64,000 bases of DNA from Bacillus sp. sid0103. GTDB lineage: Bacteria > Bacillota > Bacilli > Bacillales_B > DSM-18226. Position 1 is the stretch's first letter. Each line of letters begins with the position of its first letter. Below the pieces are notes generated by a model that worked only from the letters and a program-made list of their open reading frames with translations, did no database searches and had not been told where the DNA came from. Location of the stretch: the NCBI RefSeq assembly GCF_019219025.1, contig NZ_JAHUWN010000007.1, forward strand, positions 62,001-126,000, in the 5' to 3' direction. Positions 26,977 through 36,351 of this stretch are shown here, piece after piece. The translations under genes and the position numbers were made by a program.

Positions 26977-28233
26977 CTACTTCTTAGATAGCGCATCATT
27001 TGCTTTTTTCGTTAACTCTTTTACTGCATCCTCAACACTTACTTCTTCGCTCCAAGCCTTTTTCAGGATATCTGTTTCATATTGCCATATTTCCCCTGTA
27101 TTTTTCACACTTGGAAGTGGAATAGAGTATTCTGCGCCATCAATGAAGGCTTGAAGATTTAAATTTGGAACTGCGTCTTTCCAAGCATCTTGTGTACCGT
27201 TATACGCAGGAATAACCGTTCCTGTTTTCGCGTATACATCTGCTGATTCTTTAGAGCCAAGGAACTGAACAAACTTCCATGCCGCATCTTTATGTTTCGT
27301 ATTCGCAGCAATCACATTGGATAAACCGTGAATCGCTACTGCGCGTTTTTTCCCTTTAGGAACAACAGCAACATTTAAATCAGGATTTTTCTTATATTCT
27401 GGAACCATCCAAGGTCCATCGAACATCATCGCTATTTTTCCTGAAGAGAATAATTCAGAAGCAGCAGTTTCTGTCATTTGTGCCTGTGTTGGTGACAAGC
27501 CTTCTTTAATGAAGCTAATATTGTATTTCAGTGCCTCGATTGCTTCAGGCTGATCGAATCCAACCGACTTGCCATCCTTAGAAATGATATGGCCGCCATT
27601 TTGCCAAATGAAATCATAATATCCGCCTTGATTGCCCATTACAGAAGCATAACCCCAAATACCTTTGTCTTTGTTTGTCAGCTGTTTCGCAACTTCTTTT
27701 AACTTATTCCAATCCCAAGTGTCATCCGGATATGGCACACCTGCATCATCAAAGATTTTTTTGTTGTACCATAAGCCGGTTGTATCGTAATCTTTTGGAA
27801 TTCCATACACTTTGCCATCAACAGTATAAAGTTCAATTAATGATTTCGGATAATTGTCTAAGCTATAGTTATCCTTTTTAGCCATGTCGCTTAATGGAAG
27901 GATGACCTTACCCTCTGCATATTGAACAACGTGAGCACCATTCATCCAAAGAACATCAGGCAAAGCGCCGCCCGTTGCAGCCGTTTCAAGCTTTTGAAAG
28001 TACTGTCCATAAGGAGAAATCTCTGTTTTAACTTTGATGTTCGGATACTTTTCGTTAAATAATTTGATAATCTCTTCAATAGCAGGGACTTGTTTTTTAT
28101 CCCAAAAGCCATAGGTAATTTCAACTTTTCCATCTTTTGCATCACTTGATGCTTTATCATTATCACTGCAGCCAGCCAGCCCTAGCAAACCTAGAACTAC
28201 GATTAAAAGCATTATTAGCCATTTTTTCATCAT
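26977..28233 (-). CDS. ABC sugar-binding lipoprotein
   Basis: Extracellular solute-binding protein, 418 residues from the first ATG of the ATG-ATG pair at 28233, with AAGGAAGGGA just upstream. A lipoprotein signal ends in GLLGLAGC, so the mature protein is tethered by the cysteine. The body is of the maltose-binding type (family 1). A LacI-type operator GGATAACGTTAACC lies 111 bp upstream. The ligand is unknown; neighbours suggest a GalNAc-containing glycan or glycopeptide. Confidence 0.9.
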   Translation of the reverse strand: MMKKWLIMLLIVVLGLLGLAGCSDNDKASSDAKDGKVEITYGFWDKKQVPAIEEIIKLFNEKYPNIKVKTEISPYGQYFQKLETAATGGALPDVLWMNGAHVVQYAEGKVILPLSDMAKKDNYSLDNYPKSLIELYTVDGKVYGIPKDYDTTGLWYNKKIFDDAGVPYPDDTWDWNKLKEVAKQLTNKDKGIWGYASVMGNQGGYYDFIWQNGGHIISKDGKSVGFDQPEAIEALKYNISFIKEGLSPTQAQMTETAASELFSSGKIAMMFDGPWMVPEYKKNPDLNVAVVPKGKKRAVAIHGLSNVIAANTKHKDAAWKFVQFLGSKESADVYAKTGTVIPAYNGTQDAWKDAVPNLNLQAFIDGAEYSIPLPSVKNTGEIWQYETDILKKAWSEEVSVEDAVKELTKKANDALSKK

Positions 28234-28343
28234 ATTTCCCTTCCTTCGAATAGAGTTTAGTAGATTTCTAACCAAATCACTTCTTAAAACTTAAGGGTTT
28301 TTCTCTCGATAAAAAAATTATTCGCATACCATTAAAATGTGTT

Positions 28344-28357
28344 GGATAACGTTAACC
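28344..28357. promoter_or_regulatory. LacI-type operator before the importer operon
   Basis: GGATAACGTTAACC is a 14-bp near-perfect palindrome centred on CG, typical of LacI-family operators. A weaker AACGTT-centred site lies at about 28367-28380. The LacI gene at 29837-30886 is the obvious candidate to bind it. Confidence 0.6.
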
Positions 28358-28466
28358 ACCTCCAATAACAACGTTTTCCCATTACATTTTTTCCCCATAA
28401 CCTTTGTTCTTAACGTATGACTTTTTATTGCAACACTACGAAAACCGCAGTGTGAACAATCGTTTC

Positions 28467-29741
28467 TTAAGCCTTGATGTTTTCTAGCAAACTCTTATAA
28501 TAATCATCGATATTAATAGATTGACCCTCATTTAGCCTTGAGTCTTCAGCGGCAAATGCTATGAGGTGGCTTCTTACGGATGCAGAGGCGGAAGACACGC
28601 TGTGCCCGTTATTTCCAAATTGAATTTCCTGGAGGAAGGTCCTCATGATACCGTTATCGCCGCCGCCGTGTCCGCCCACAGGGTTGTCGAATTTGATGAC
28701 GGTTTCGTGCTTGGTGAGGAAATTAAAAATTGAAATGCTATTTTCTTCCATATTTCCACGGATTTCTCCTTTTGTTCCCATAATTTGAACAATCCGTGTC
28801 TGCTCTCTCGTGAAGCCGCACATACTAAATGTTGCAGTTGCTCCGCCCTCGAATTCCATGTTGACTACCTGATGGTCGACGACATTATTATCTGAGCGGT
28901 ATACGCATTTTCCATATGGCGTTTCCTGTAATGCTTTGACAATGCCTTCATTCGTATAATCTTCGGTGAATTTCTTGGCCCAGCCTTTTCCTTCGCCAAG
29001 ATAATACCTGCCAGCATGGAATGAACATTCTAGTTCAGCAGGACAGCCATCCAAACAACGCTGTGGAGCGCCAAAAGGGGCATTCTCTTCTTTAAAATGC
29101 ATTAGCGAACCATAGGAACTAATGCGCTTACATTTCTTGCCCATAACAAAAGAAATGATATCCATATCATGACAGGATTTCTGCAGGATCATCGGACTCG
29201 ATTTTTCTTTATTATTCCAATTACCACGAACAAAGCTATGGGACATGTGCATTACTTCTACATTTTCATTTAATTGCAGCGATACGACCTCGCCAATTTC
29301 TCCTTTGGCAATCACCTTTTTAATCGTTGACCAAAATTCGGTATACCTCAGTACATGGCCGATGGTCAGCTGCCGGTTATACTTTTTCGCAGCCTGTTCC
29401 ATTGCGATACATTCCAGCGGATCCGGCGACATTGGTTTTTCCAACAGAACATGATAACCGAGCTCCAACGCTCTCATCGTTGGTTTAAAGTGATCCCGGT
29501 CAAGCGTACAGATAATCGCAATGTCGGAAATTTTTTGGTCGGAATCCAACACCTCTTCCCACGAATCATAACAATGTTCATCCGGAATATCGTGCGCTTG
29601 TTGTAGTTTCGTTCTTCTTTCGATGCCTGGTTCTGCCACGCCGACAATCTTCAATTCATTCGGATAGGTCAAGGCATATGGCGCATAAGCTCGTGCCCCT
29701 CTGTCACCTGCTCCAATAATAATCGCTGTCATGGTTTTCAT
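28467..29741 (-). CDS. Gfo/Idh/MocA-family oxidoreductase
   Basis: NAD(P)-dependent dehydrogenase-type protein of 424 residues. It has the Rossmann motif IIGAGDRGARA at the N-terminus, the EKPMSPDPLE cofactor loop, and a C-terminal substrate domain with HDMDIISFVMG. An insertion RCLDGCPAELEC (about residue 220) has three cysteines and may bind metal. A GH109-like glycosidase role (same fold) is possible but not indicated by specific motifs. It lies upstream of the importer and downstream of the LacI gene, so it probably modifies the imported sugar. Confidence 0.85.
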   Translation of the reverse strand: MKTMTAIIIGAGDRGARAYAPYALTYPNELKIVGVAEPGIERRTKLQQAHDIPDEHCYDSWEEVLDSDQKISDIAIICTLDRDHFKPTMRALELGYHVLLEKPMSPDPLECIAMEQAAKKYNRQLTIGHVLRYTEFWSTIKKVIAKGEIGEVVSLQLNENVEVMHMSHSFVRGNWNNKEKSSPMILQKSCHDMDIISFVMGKKCKRISSYGSLMHFKEENAPFGAPQRCLDGCPAELECSFHAGRYYLGEGKGWAKKFTEDYTNEGIVKALQETPYGKCVYRSDNNVVDHQVVNMEFEGGATATFSMCGFTREQTRIVQIMGTKGEIRGNMEENSISIFNFLTKHETVIKFDNPVGGHGGGDNGIMRTFLQEIQFGNNGHSVSSASASVRSHLIAFAAEDSRLNEGQSINIDDYYKSLLENIKA

Positions 29742-29836
29742 TTAAGTCTCTCCTCTCATTCATTCACTGCATTTTTGCATATCGTTTTCCTGTATTAATC
29801 CAAACGTTTTCCAAGTGATGTTTAAAAAAGAACCAT

Positions 29837-30886
29837 TTAGGTTCGCTTTATATTAGTTGATTCACGAAGGACTAATTCAAATGGTAAAATAAGCTTGATT
29901 GGCAGTTTAATTTTCTCTTCTGCCATTTCCATAATGGTTTTAGCCGCCATTCTTCCCATTTCATATTTAGGGATTTCTACCGTTGATAGCTGTGGTGTTG
30001 AATATTTTCCCATTTCAATATTATCCACACCAAAGAAAGCGATGTCCTCTGGAATTCTAAGATTATTTTCTATGACGGCTCTCATGGCAGCGATGGCCAT
30101 CATATCACTGGCACAAACCATAGCTGTTGGCAAATGAGCAGAATCCCTTTTAATTAGCTGGTTCATTTCCTCGTAGCTATTTTCCATTTTCCACTTCGTA
30201 TTGATGACCCAATCAGGCCGGACAGCAAGTCCCGCTTCTTTCATGGCAGATTGATACCCTTTAAAACGATATTCAGCAAACAAATCTTCAAAATTTTCAT
30301 TAACTCCGCCGCCAATAAACCCGATTTCCCGATGTCCTTGGCTGACTAAATGCTGTACCACCATTTTAATAGCAGCCACGCGGTTGTAATCGACAACAGC
30401 CATATTCTTATCTGTATAGAAAAAGTCCAATCCGACCAACGGGATCGTTTGCTGTATGTAGTCAATCAGGCTGTCATCAATCCTATCGATCAGCAGAAGT
30501 CCTTCAATCCCTAAGTCATGAATCGTATTAAGAAGCAGCGCCTCGTTTTCAAGCTCATCCTTGGTAATACTGATAAGGGTGTAATCATTAGCTGTTAGTG
30601 TATCGTAAATACCTGTATAAATTTTGGCAAAGTATGGGTTAATTTCCGCTTGTCTTGGATTGGCAACCCAGCCAATTTTCATTGTTCTTATGTTACTCTT
30701 CTTTTCCTTCTTGGTAACTAAATTTCGAGCATGCTGATTTGGTACATAGCCTAACTCCTTAACAGCCTCCCAAATTTTCGCTTTTGTTTCCTGGTTAACA
30801 TTTCGAGTCTGATCATTTTGAATGACTCTCGAAACAGTAGAGATCGAAACGCCTACATATTCCGCAATATCCTTTAATCTTGCCAC
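29837..30886 (-). CDS. LacI-family transcriptional regulator
   Basis: A 349-residue repressor. The N-terminal helix-turn-helix and hinge are ARLKDIAEYVGVSISTVSRV, followed by a periplasmic-binding-type effector domain with FFGVDNIEMGKYSTPQLSTVEI near the end. GTG start with AGAGGTG upstream. First gene of a possible unit with the oxidoreductase and importer; a CG-centred palindrome before the importer is its likely operator. Confidence 0.92.
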   Translation of the reverse strand: MARLKDIAEYVGVSISTVSRVIQNDQTRNVNQETKAKIWEAVKELGYVPNQHARNLVTKKEKKSNIRTMKIGWVANPRQAEINPYFAKIYTGIYDTLTANDYTLISITKDELENEALLLNTIHDLGIEGLLLIDRIDDSLIDYIQQTIPLVGLDFFYTDKNMAVVDYNRVAAIKMVVQHLVSQGHREIGFIGGGVNENFEDLFAEYRFKGYQSAMKEAGLAVRPDWVINTKWKMENSYEEMNQLIKRDSAHLPTAMVCASDMMAIAAMRAVIENNLRIPEDIAFFGVDNIEMGKYSTPQLSTVEIPKYEMGRMAAKTIMEMAEEKIKLPIKLILPFELVLRESTNIKRT

Positions 30887-30925
30887 TAATAAAACACCTC
30901 TTAATTATGTGTTAAGTACTTGCAT

Positions 30926-30954
30926 AAATAGGATAACAAATTTTTATCCTATTT
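30926..30954. promoter_or_regulatory. Inverted repeat upstream of the LacI gene
   Basis: AAATAGGATAA (30926-30936) and TTATCCTATTT (30944-30954), a perfect 11-bp repeat with a 7-nt spacer, 40 bp before the start codon. It could be a leader hairpin or an operator. Confidence 0.45.
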
Positions 30955-31112
30955 CGAAAATATCTTGTAAATTTTTATTATGTCCTGTAAAAGAGGCGTT
31001 GTTTTCTAAAAGAATATGTCCAATAAATTGAGAAGTTAATAGGTTGAAAGTGCAGGTCTTTTTCAAAAAAGATTCTTCCAGTTAGTCTTAACTGAAAATT
31101 TCAACTAATAAG

Positions 31113-31150
31113 AATATACTCTTTCCCTAGTTAACCTGTCAACCCATCAA
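31113..31150 (-). promoter_or_regulatory. Promoter upstream of the LacI gene with TGGGTTGAC element
   Basis: Minus strand: TTGACA (-35, 31137-31142) preceded by GATGGG, 18-bp spacer, TATATT (-10, 31113-31118). The stretch 30955-31112 holds nothing else recognisable. Confidence 0.6.
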
Positions 31151-31218
31151 CTTAAATTAATTTATTAGATTTCTCAGAATTCTATTGAACTCAATGAAAC
31201 TTTTAGTAATTTCAGCCT

Positions 31219-31950
31219 TTACGTTAGTTCCGTATAAAAGCGGCAACGATCGCCTCGGACAATGGATCTACAAAATTCAACAGGAACACCATTAACATCA
31301 TAGGCTGTTCGTTCAAGCAACAGTGCCGGAAGACCTTCTTCCGTTTGTAAATATTTACTTTCCTCAGAACGAATGAGGACTGGTTCAAACGCCTCTTTAG
31401 CTCTAGTTACCACGATATTAAATTCTTGTGTAAATAAATCATATAAGGATACTTCGCCAACCTTTTTAAGCTGTTCTATATTTGAAATCAAGTTTTTCGG
31501 AATAAAAGACGATTCCAAAATATAAGGTTCATTGTTGGCACAACGAAGGCGTTTCATTTCAATGACCTTCTCGTCTTCCCCAAGCTGCAACGCTTCCCGG
31601 ATTTTTGTAGTTGGTTTAGCTTCCTCTATTTTTAGAATGATATCTTTGGGGTTCATTCCCTTTTCTTTTAATACTTTGCTAAAACTGTAAAACCCCATCA
31701 ATGACTGCTGCAATTTTGGTTTAGCCACAAAGGTACCTTTTCCTTGAATTCGGTAAAGGATCCCTTCTTGAACTAGCTCCTCAATTGCCTTTTTAGCGGT
31801 GTTACGGCTCACACCGAATTGATCCATCAATTGATTTTCAGATGGGATTTTATCACCATGTGTCCAAAGTCCCTTTTCAATAGAATCCTTAAGCCTTTCC
31901 ATTAATTGATGATAAAGTGGAATTAGACTTTCATACTGCAGTGGTTCCAT
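31219..31950 (-). CDS. GntR/UTRA-family regulator
   Basis: A 243-residue HutC-type repressor. The winged helix has PSENQLMDQFGVSRNTAKKAIEEL, and the C-terminal UTRA domain ends VEFCRSIVRGDRCRFYTEL. The ATG at 31950 follows AAAGGGTGG by 9 bp; an in-frame ATG 11 codons earlier has no site. Its own promoter (31995-32030) contains TTGGGTTGAC, which also sits at the ROK operon, GH31 and LacI promoters. I infer that this protein is the common regulator of those four units. Confidence 0.88.
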   Translation of the reverse strand: MEPLQYESLIPLYHQLMERLKDSIEKGLWTHGDKIPSENQLMDQFGVSRNTAKKAIEELVQEGILYRIQGKGTFVAKPKLQQSLMGFYSFSKVLKEKGMNPKDIILKIEEAKPTTKIREALQLGEDEKVIEMKRLRCANNEPYILESSFIPKNLISNIEQLKKVGEVSLYDLFTQEFNIVVTRAKEAFEPVLIRSEESKYLQTEEGLPALLLERTAYDVNGVPVEFCRSIVRGDRCRFYTELT

Positions 31951-31994
31951 TATAATAAGCCACCCTTTCAAGCATACTAACATTCTTTTAAAAA

Positions 31995-32030
31995 ATTATA
32001 TCACCCACTCTTGTAGTGTCAACCCAACAG
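31995..32030 (-). promoter_or_regulatory. Promoter of the second GntR gene with TGGGTTGAC element
   Basis: Minus strand: TTGACA (-35, 32017-32022) preceded by TGTTGGG, 16-bp spacer, TATAAT (-10, 31995-32000). Strong consensus boxes. Confidence 0.72.
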
Positions 32031-32082
32031 GTATATAGAAATTTGGATTATTTTTAATTTTCTTAAGAAAATCTTCCTCGCT

Positions 32083-32138
32083 AAAAAAGTAAAACTTTAT
32101 CGAGCGTTTAAACCAGCTCAATAAAGTTTTACTTTTTT
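32083..32138 (-). terminator. Terminator of the galacto-N-biose operon
   Basis: On the minus strand AAGTAAAACTTTATTGAGC pairs with GCTCGATAAAGTTTTACTT (one mismatch) around a 10-nt loop, then a T-run follows. It ends the transcript after the small membrane protein. Confidence 0.85.
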
Positions 32139-32305
32139 TAAATGTATTTTCGATTGTAATCATAAAGAAGTCCTAAAAGACCGGCTAATCCGATTAACAT
32201 GATGCCCAGTTCGAGTTTACCGGCTGTCTTTTGGTCGTTGATAATCAAAGCTAGACAAATGATAAACACAACAATTTTAATAACGACTATAATATTAGCT
32301 TTCAT
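32138..32305 (-). CDS. Small membrane protein (55 aa) coupled to the GH112 gene
   Basis: A 55-residue frame with two hydrophobic segments (about 4-22 and 31-47), separated by NDQKTAGKLE and ending YDYNRKYI. It overlaps the end of the GH112 gene by 11 bp (ATGAAAGCTAA), with GGGAGG 10 bp upstream of its ATG, and is followed directly by a terminator. The codon-level overlap and good site argue that it is real. Function is unknown; a partner of the importer or of GH112 is possible. Confidence 0.72.
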   Translation of the reverse strand: MKANIIVVIKIVVFIICLALIINDQKTAGKLELGIMLIGLAGLLGLLYDYNRKYI

Positions 32306-34466
32306 TTAGGAATTCCTCCCACCGGATTTCACTAGGTGCCAACGTCACTACTTTACTGTTGCCTTCTCCGTCAAAGACAACCGTTGTTTGCTCCTTCATC
32401 GAATTGTTGACAATCGCCATTTTTCGAATAGATGGGTAGGCATGGACTTCACAATGGATGTTGCTGGCATGCCATTTATGGAATTCCTCCTCTTTATGGG
32501 CCGCATAGTATAACGCCCGCATCAACATCCTTGTGTTTTCCTCACTGTATGGGAGCCCCGCGATATAGACGGCCCTGCCTTCACCAAATGGATGACTGGA
32601 AAGGTGAACTTCTCCATTTGAATACTCAATAATTTCCGTGTCCTCTGACAATGCATAAATATTTTTCATTCCTTCACCAAAATCAAACTGGGTGCTGTCA
32701 GCAGAAATAAAATGCATTTCGACAGGAGTGACAAAATATTTATCTGTGGACAAACTGAATCCTAGTTCTTTGTCAACACCTAAGACATTCGCCAATTGGA
32801 AATAATGGCCTTCATGGTGGCAGGCTGTCGGTTCGCCAATTCCTATGAAGCCCCCGCCGTTATAAATCCAGGCTCTGATTGTCGTGACTAACTTTTCATT
32901 TGTCCAATGAGCTCCCCCGGAAAAAGCGGTTCCAGCGTCTCCGGCATTAATAATGACATCAACATCCTCAGGCACCCCATCATTGATGACATCATCAAAG
33001 CTAATGAAGGAAACATCCACGGCAGCGCCGCTCATGGATTCTAATATGCCTAAATAAGAATAAATTTGTTTATACCATAAGGCATGGGCAACCATATGTG
33101 TCTGCCAAGTTCTCAGCTTGCCCCAAGAATTCAAAATCGCAACTTTAAGACCGCTATAAGGTGTAATGCCTTTGATCGTGTCGTAGATTTCACGGAATTC
33201 CTCGGTCACTTTTTCAATATAGGAAACAAAATCCGGAAATTGATAGGCCAAGCTCAAATAACCGCCGTAACCAATCCGATCAACAGGATTCCTTAATAAC
33301 GCTCTTCGGGCCGTTATCCAGTTTTCATTGGCTTCAATCACAGGGTTGTTCCCTTCATAAAACGTGTCCGGGAAGAAATAAGGTAAGAATCGTCCTTCTG
33401 TATAACGGACATGCGGGATATCGGCAATCATACGTAATGTGGCTCCGCCGCCGACACTGCCGACCACTGCATCTAATCCGATATTTTCAAAGTATTTTCC
33501 ATACGGTTCCGTACCAATCCAGTTATCGCCAAGGAACATCATCGCTTCTTTCCCGCTTTCATGAACAATGTCCACGAGCTTCTTCGCTTCTTCGGCGACA
33601 AACTTTTGCACAAAATCCATATAATCTAAAAAGGCTGGCGTGGGAATTCGAAAGGAAGTATTGTAATAGCCTTGGTCAACGATGTCTTCCGGTCTTAAAC
33701 AGTAGCCTTTTTCTTGTTCAAAGGCATCCATCGCAGCCACTGAAACACTCGCACCATAACCAAACCAATCGACAAATTTTTCTTTGCCTAGATTATTGAA
33801 CACAAGGGTAAAATGGTAGAAAAACGTTGTGAATCGCACGACATCCGTGTCCGGATTTTCTATCAGCCATTGTTTTAAATAGGTATTCATAAATTCATTC
33901 GAGTGTGGCTGCCTGACATCAAAAGGAATGTCATGTGGCTTATCGCCCCAGTCGTTGGTGATATGATTGTACATTTGTGTTGGATCCCAAATGGCATAAA
34001 CTAAGAAGGATACCGTGTATTCGTGCCAAGGAATCGCCTTCGTAATGTAGACCCGATTTGCCGCTTCGTTTACGTCCCACTCATTAACATCAACCACTTC
34101 ACCGGTTGTCCGGTCGATGACCTCCCAGTATTTCTTCGGATCATGGAGGTAATCAGGTCTCACTTGTTCCTCAAAATAGCCCTTCATAAAATCAATTTCC
34201 AGTTCGTCCGTAAGTGCAGTGTTGAACAAGCTCATTAAATAAAGCTGTTGGCATTCATCCATGTGATTCTCCGCGAACTCATTATTGCCGCGGGCAACAA
34301 AATAGGTCGTATAAATTTTCGCATCCAATTGCTTTATTGTCTCATCCAGTTTCGTTCCATCACTATCTCGAATGGCATCCGCGCCCCATCGTTCCATCAA
34401 TTCTTGTGTTTCCTTTAGAAAGTTTTCCTCACTTGGCAAGGTAACGCGACCTTTTCTCTTTTCCAT
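32295..34466 (-). CDS. Galacto-N-biose/lacto-N-biose phosphorylase (GH112)
   Basis: Cleaves Gal-beta-1,3-GalNAc (or GlcNAc) with phosphate to alpha-galactose-1-phosphate and free HexNAc in the cytoplasm. The 723 residues match GH112 in length. The general acid should be Asp314 in MFLGDNWIGTEPYG; DWFGYGASVSVAAMD and DAVVGSVGGGATLRM are other family stretches. AGGAGG precedes the ATG, 10 bp after the permease stop. No signal peptide. With GH101 in the same regulon, galacto-N-biose is the natural substrate; GNB/LNB preference cannot be read with certainty. Confidence 0.94.
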   Translation of the reverse strand: MEKRKGRVTLPSEENFLKETQELMERWGADAIRDSDGTKLDETIKQLDAKIYTTYFVARGNNEFAENHMDECQQLYLMSLFNTALTDELEIDFMKGYFEEQVRPDYLHDPKKYWEVIDRTTGEVVDVNEWDVNEAANRVYITKAIPWHEYTVSFLVYAIWDPTQMYNHITNDWGDKPHDIPFDVRQPHSNEFMNTYLKQWLIENPDTDVVRFTTFFYHFTLVFNNLGKEKFVDWFGYGASVSVAAMDAFEQEKGYCLRPEDIVDQGYYNTSFRIPTPAFLDYMDFVQKFVAEEAKKLVDIVHESGKEAMMFLGDNWIGTEPYGKYFENIGLDAVVGSVGGGATLRMIADIPHVRYTEGRFLPYFFPDTFYEGNNPVIEANENWITARRALLRNPVDRIGYGGYLSLAYQFPDFVSYIEKVTEEFREIYDTIKGITPYSGLKVAILNSWGKLRTWQTHMVAHALWYKQIYSYLGILESMSGAAVDVSFISFDDVINDGVPEDVDVIINAGDAGTAFSGGAHWTNEKLVTTIRAWIYNGGGFIGIGEPTACHHEGHYFQLANVLGVDKELGFSLSTDKYFVTPVEMHFISADSTQFDFGEGMKNIYALSEDTEIIEYSNGEVHLSSHPFGEGRAVYIAGLPYSEENTRMLMRALYYAAHKEEEFHKWHASNIHCEVHAYPSIRKMAIVNNSMKEQTTVVFDGEGNSKVVTLAPSEIRWEEFLNES

Positions 34467-34476
34467 ATAAATCCTC

Positions 34477-35358
34477 CTAATCTTTTAATCCGCCAAGGGT
34501 CATCCCTTGTGTCAATTTCTTTTGAACAATGATATATAAAATCAAGGTCGGCAGCATGACGAGAACCATTCCCGCATACATTTGGCCGTAATTAGCAGCA
34601 GATTTTTGAGCTGCCATTAAGTTCATTAACCCAACAGGCAAGGTCTTATTTGGACCTGGAATCAATGTCAACGCAATAATGTATTCATTCCAAAATGCCA
34701 GGAAGTTGAATAAGATGACGGCTATGATACTGGGCCGGGCCATTGGAATCATAATCGAAATCATCGTTTTGAAATATCCGGCCCCATCGACCAACGCAGC
34801 TTCCTCATACGTAGACGGCAGCGATTGGAAATAACTAGACAACAAGTAAATGGTAAATGGCAAAGCGGTCGCTGCATAAACTACAGCTAAAATAAATAAA
34901 TTGTCTAGTAGGACTCCATCCCCAAATTGTCCTCGTAAAAAGGTATCCCCATCCAATAACATCAAGAAAATCGGAACGACAATGTAGTTCACGTTGATAA
35001 ATAAGCCTGCTTTAAACAAGGTATTTATAAATTGACTGCCTCTAAAGGTGTATCTGGCCAATACATACGCTGCTGGTAAAGCAACAACTAATAAGATAAG
35101 AAGCGCCAAGGCAGTCACCATGACCGAATTTAACATATACGTGCCCATGTTGGCCTTTTCAAATGCATCTATGAAGTTTTGAAAATAGAAACCTTTTGGC
35201 ATGGCCCACGGACTTCCATAAAATTCTTTGTTTTGCTTTAGTGAAGCTAAGAAAACCCATGCAACCGGGATAATAATTGAAATTGCTAATGTGATCAGTG
35301 TGACAAAGATAAATATACGATAAACTTTTTCTGCACTCATGCCTTTGTGTTTTTTCAT
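34477..35358 (-). CDS. ABC transporter permease (MalG type), galacto-N-biose importer
   Basis: Permease of 293 residues with six membrane segments and the EAA loop YEEAALVDGAGYFKTMISIMIPMARPS. It lies between the second permease and GH112 in one operon, so import of the GH112 substrate is the likely role. The cluster lacks an ATPase gene. Confidence 0.92.
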   Translation of the reverse strand: MKKHKGMSAEKVYRIFIFVTLITLAISIIIPVAWVFLASLKQNKEFYGSPWAMPKGFYFQNFIDAFEKANMGTYMLNSVMVTALALLILLVVALPAAYVLARYTFRGSQFINTLFKAGLFINVNYIVVPIFLMLLDGDTFLRGQFGDGVLLDNLFILAVVYAATALPFTIYLLSSYFQSLPSTYEEAALVDGAGYFKTMISIMIPMARPSIIAVILFNFLAFWNEYIIALTLIPGPNKTLPVGLMNLMAAQKSAANYGQMYAGMVLVMLPTLILYIIVQKKLTQGMTLGGLKD

Positions 35359-35372
35359 TATTCATGGACCCC

Positions 35373-36263
35373 CTAATACTCCAGCACGTCCCGTTTTGTG
35401 ACGCGGCTGACAATAGCCGATAATGCGAATGAGAATATGAAGATGACCACTCCAATTGCCATACCGTAACCATACGAAGAATTGGTGTAAGCCTGCTTAT
35501 ACATATAGCTTAAAAATACTTCCGTCGATCCGTCAGGCCCGCCGCCAGTCATCGCTTGGACAAGAAGAAAACTTAAATTAATCGTACTAATAATGAAGAA
35601 GGTTAACGTGGTCCGAATGTTATTCCAAATCAACGGCAAGGTAATACTGAAAAATTGTCTGATTTGTCCTGCCCCTTCCAAAGCAGATGCTTCATAAAAG
35701 CTTTCCGGGATACTCGCCATACTGGACATATACATGACCATATAATAGCCAACCGCTTGCCAAACGAGCGCGCCGCCAATACTGAAGATGGCTATTTTTT
35801 GATCACCTAGCCACATTTTTTGAAGGTTCTCAAGGTTAAATAAAGCAAGTAGATTATTCAACAAACCTGTGTTTGGATCATAAACCGCAGAAAAAATCCC
35901 AGCAATGACCACTACGGATAAGATATTAGGGATATAGAAAATAATCCGGAACAAGCTGTTGCCTTTCATCTTTTCTCTCGTTAACAAAGTGGCAAACAAG
36001 ATTGCCAGCACCATGGTGATGAGTGTAACGATAACAATCAATACAATACTGTTTTGAAGTGATCGAAAGAAGTTCATATCATTCCATAAAATTTTGAAAT
36101 TATCGAGCCCGACAAATACCTTATTATTAGAAAATCCGCCCCACTTATATAAGGACATCCTGAATACCTGAATTGTAGGAATAATCATAAAAATGGTTAG
36201 CAAAATCAGTGCGGGTACCGTACAAACAAAGATAAAAATCCTTTTTTCTATCGTTTTATTCAT
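35373..36263 (-). CDS. ABC transporter permease (MalF type), galacto-N-biose importer
   Basis: Permease of 296 residues from ATG 36263, 6 bp after AGAGGTG; the GTG three codons earlier overlaps the site. The EAA loop FYEASALEGAGQIRQFFSITLPLI and six membrane segments are visible. Separated from the binding-protein gene by a gap with a strong hairpin. Confidence 0.92.
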   Translation of the reverse strand: MNKTIEKRIFIFVCTVPALILLTIFMIIPTIQVFRMSLYKWGGFSNNKVFVGLDNFKILWNDMNFFRSLQNSIVLIVIVTLITMVLAILFATLLTREKMKGNSLFRIIFYIPNILSVVVIAGIFSAVYDPNTGLLNNLLALFNLENLQKMWLGDQKIAIFSIGGALVWQAVGYYMVMYMSSMASIPESFYEASALEGAGQIRQFFSITLPLIWNNIRTTLTFFIISTINLSFLLVQAMTGGGPDGSTEVFLSYMYKQAYTNSSYGYGMAIGVVIFIFSFALSAIVSRVTKRDVLEY

Positions 36264-36283
36264 TGCTATCACCTCTACTAATA

Positions 36284-36319
36284 AATATAACGGTGAGAAG
36301 AGTTACTCACCGTTATATT
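36284..36319 (-). terminator. Hairpin between binding-protein and permease genes
   Basis: A perfect 14-bp inverted repeat, AATATAACGGTGAG (36284-36297) and CTCACCGTTATATT (36306-36319), with an 8-nt loop and no T-run. Likely stabilises the upstream binding-protein mRNA or partly terminates. Confidence 0.6.
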
Positions 36320-36351
36320 AGTGAACTATAAAACTACTAGTTTATTTTATT

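Noticed and set aside
28467..29741. Direct assignment of the oxidoreductase as GH109
   Set aside because: Only the fold and location support it; no GH109-specific motif could be identified.
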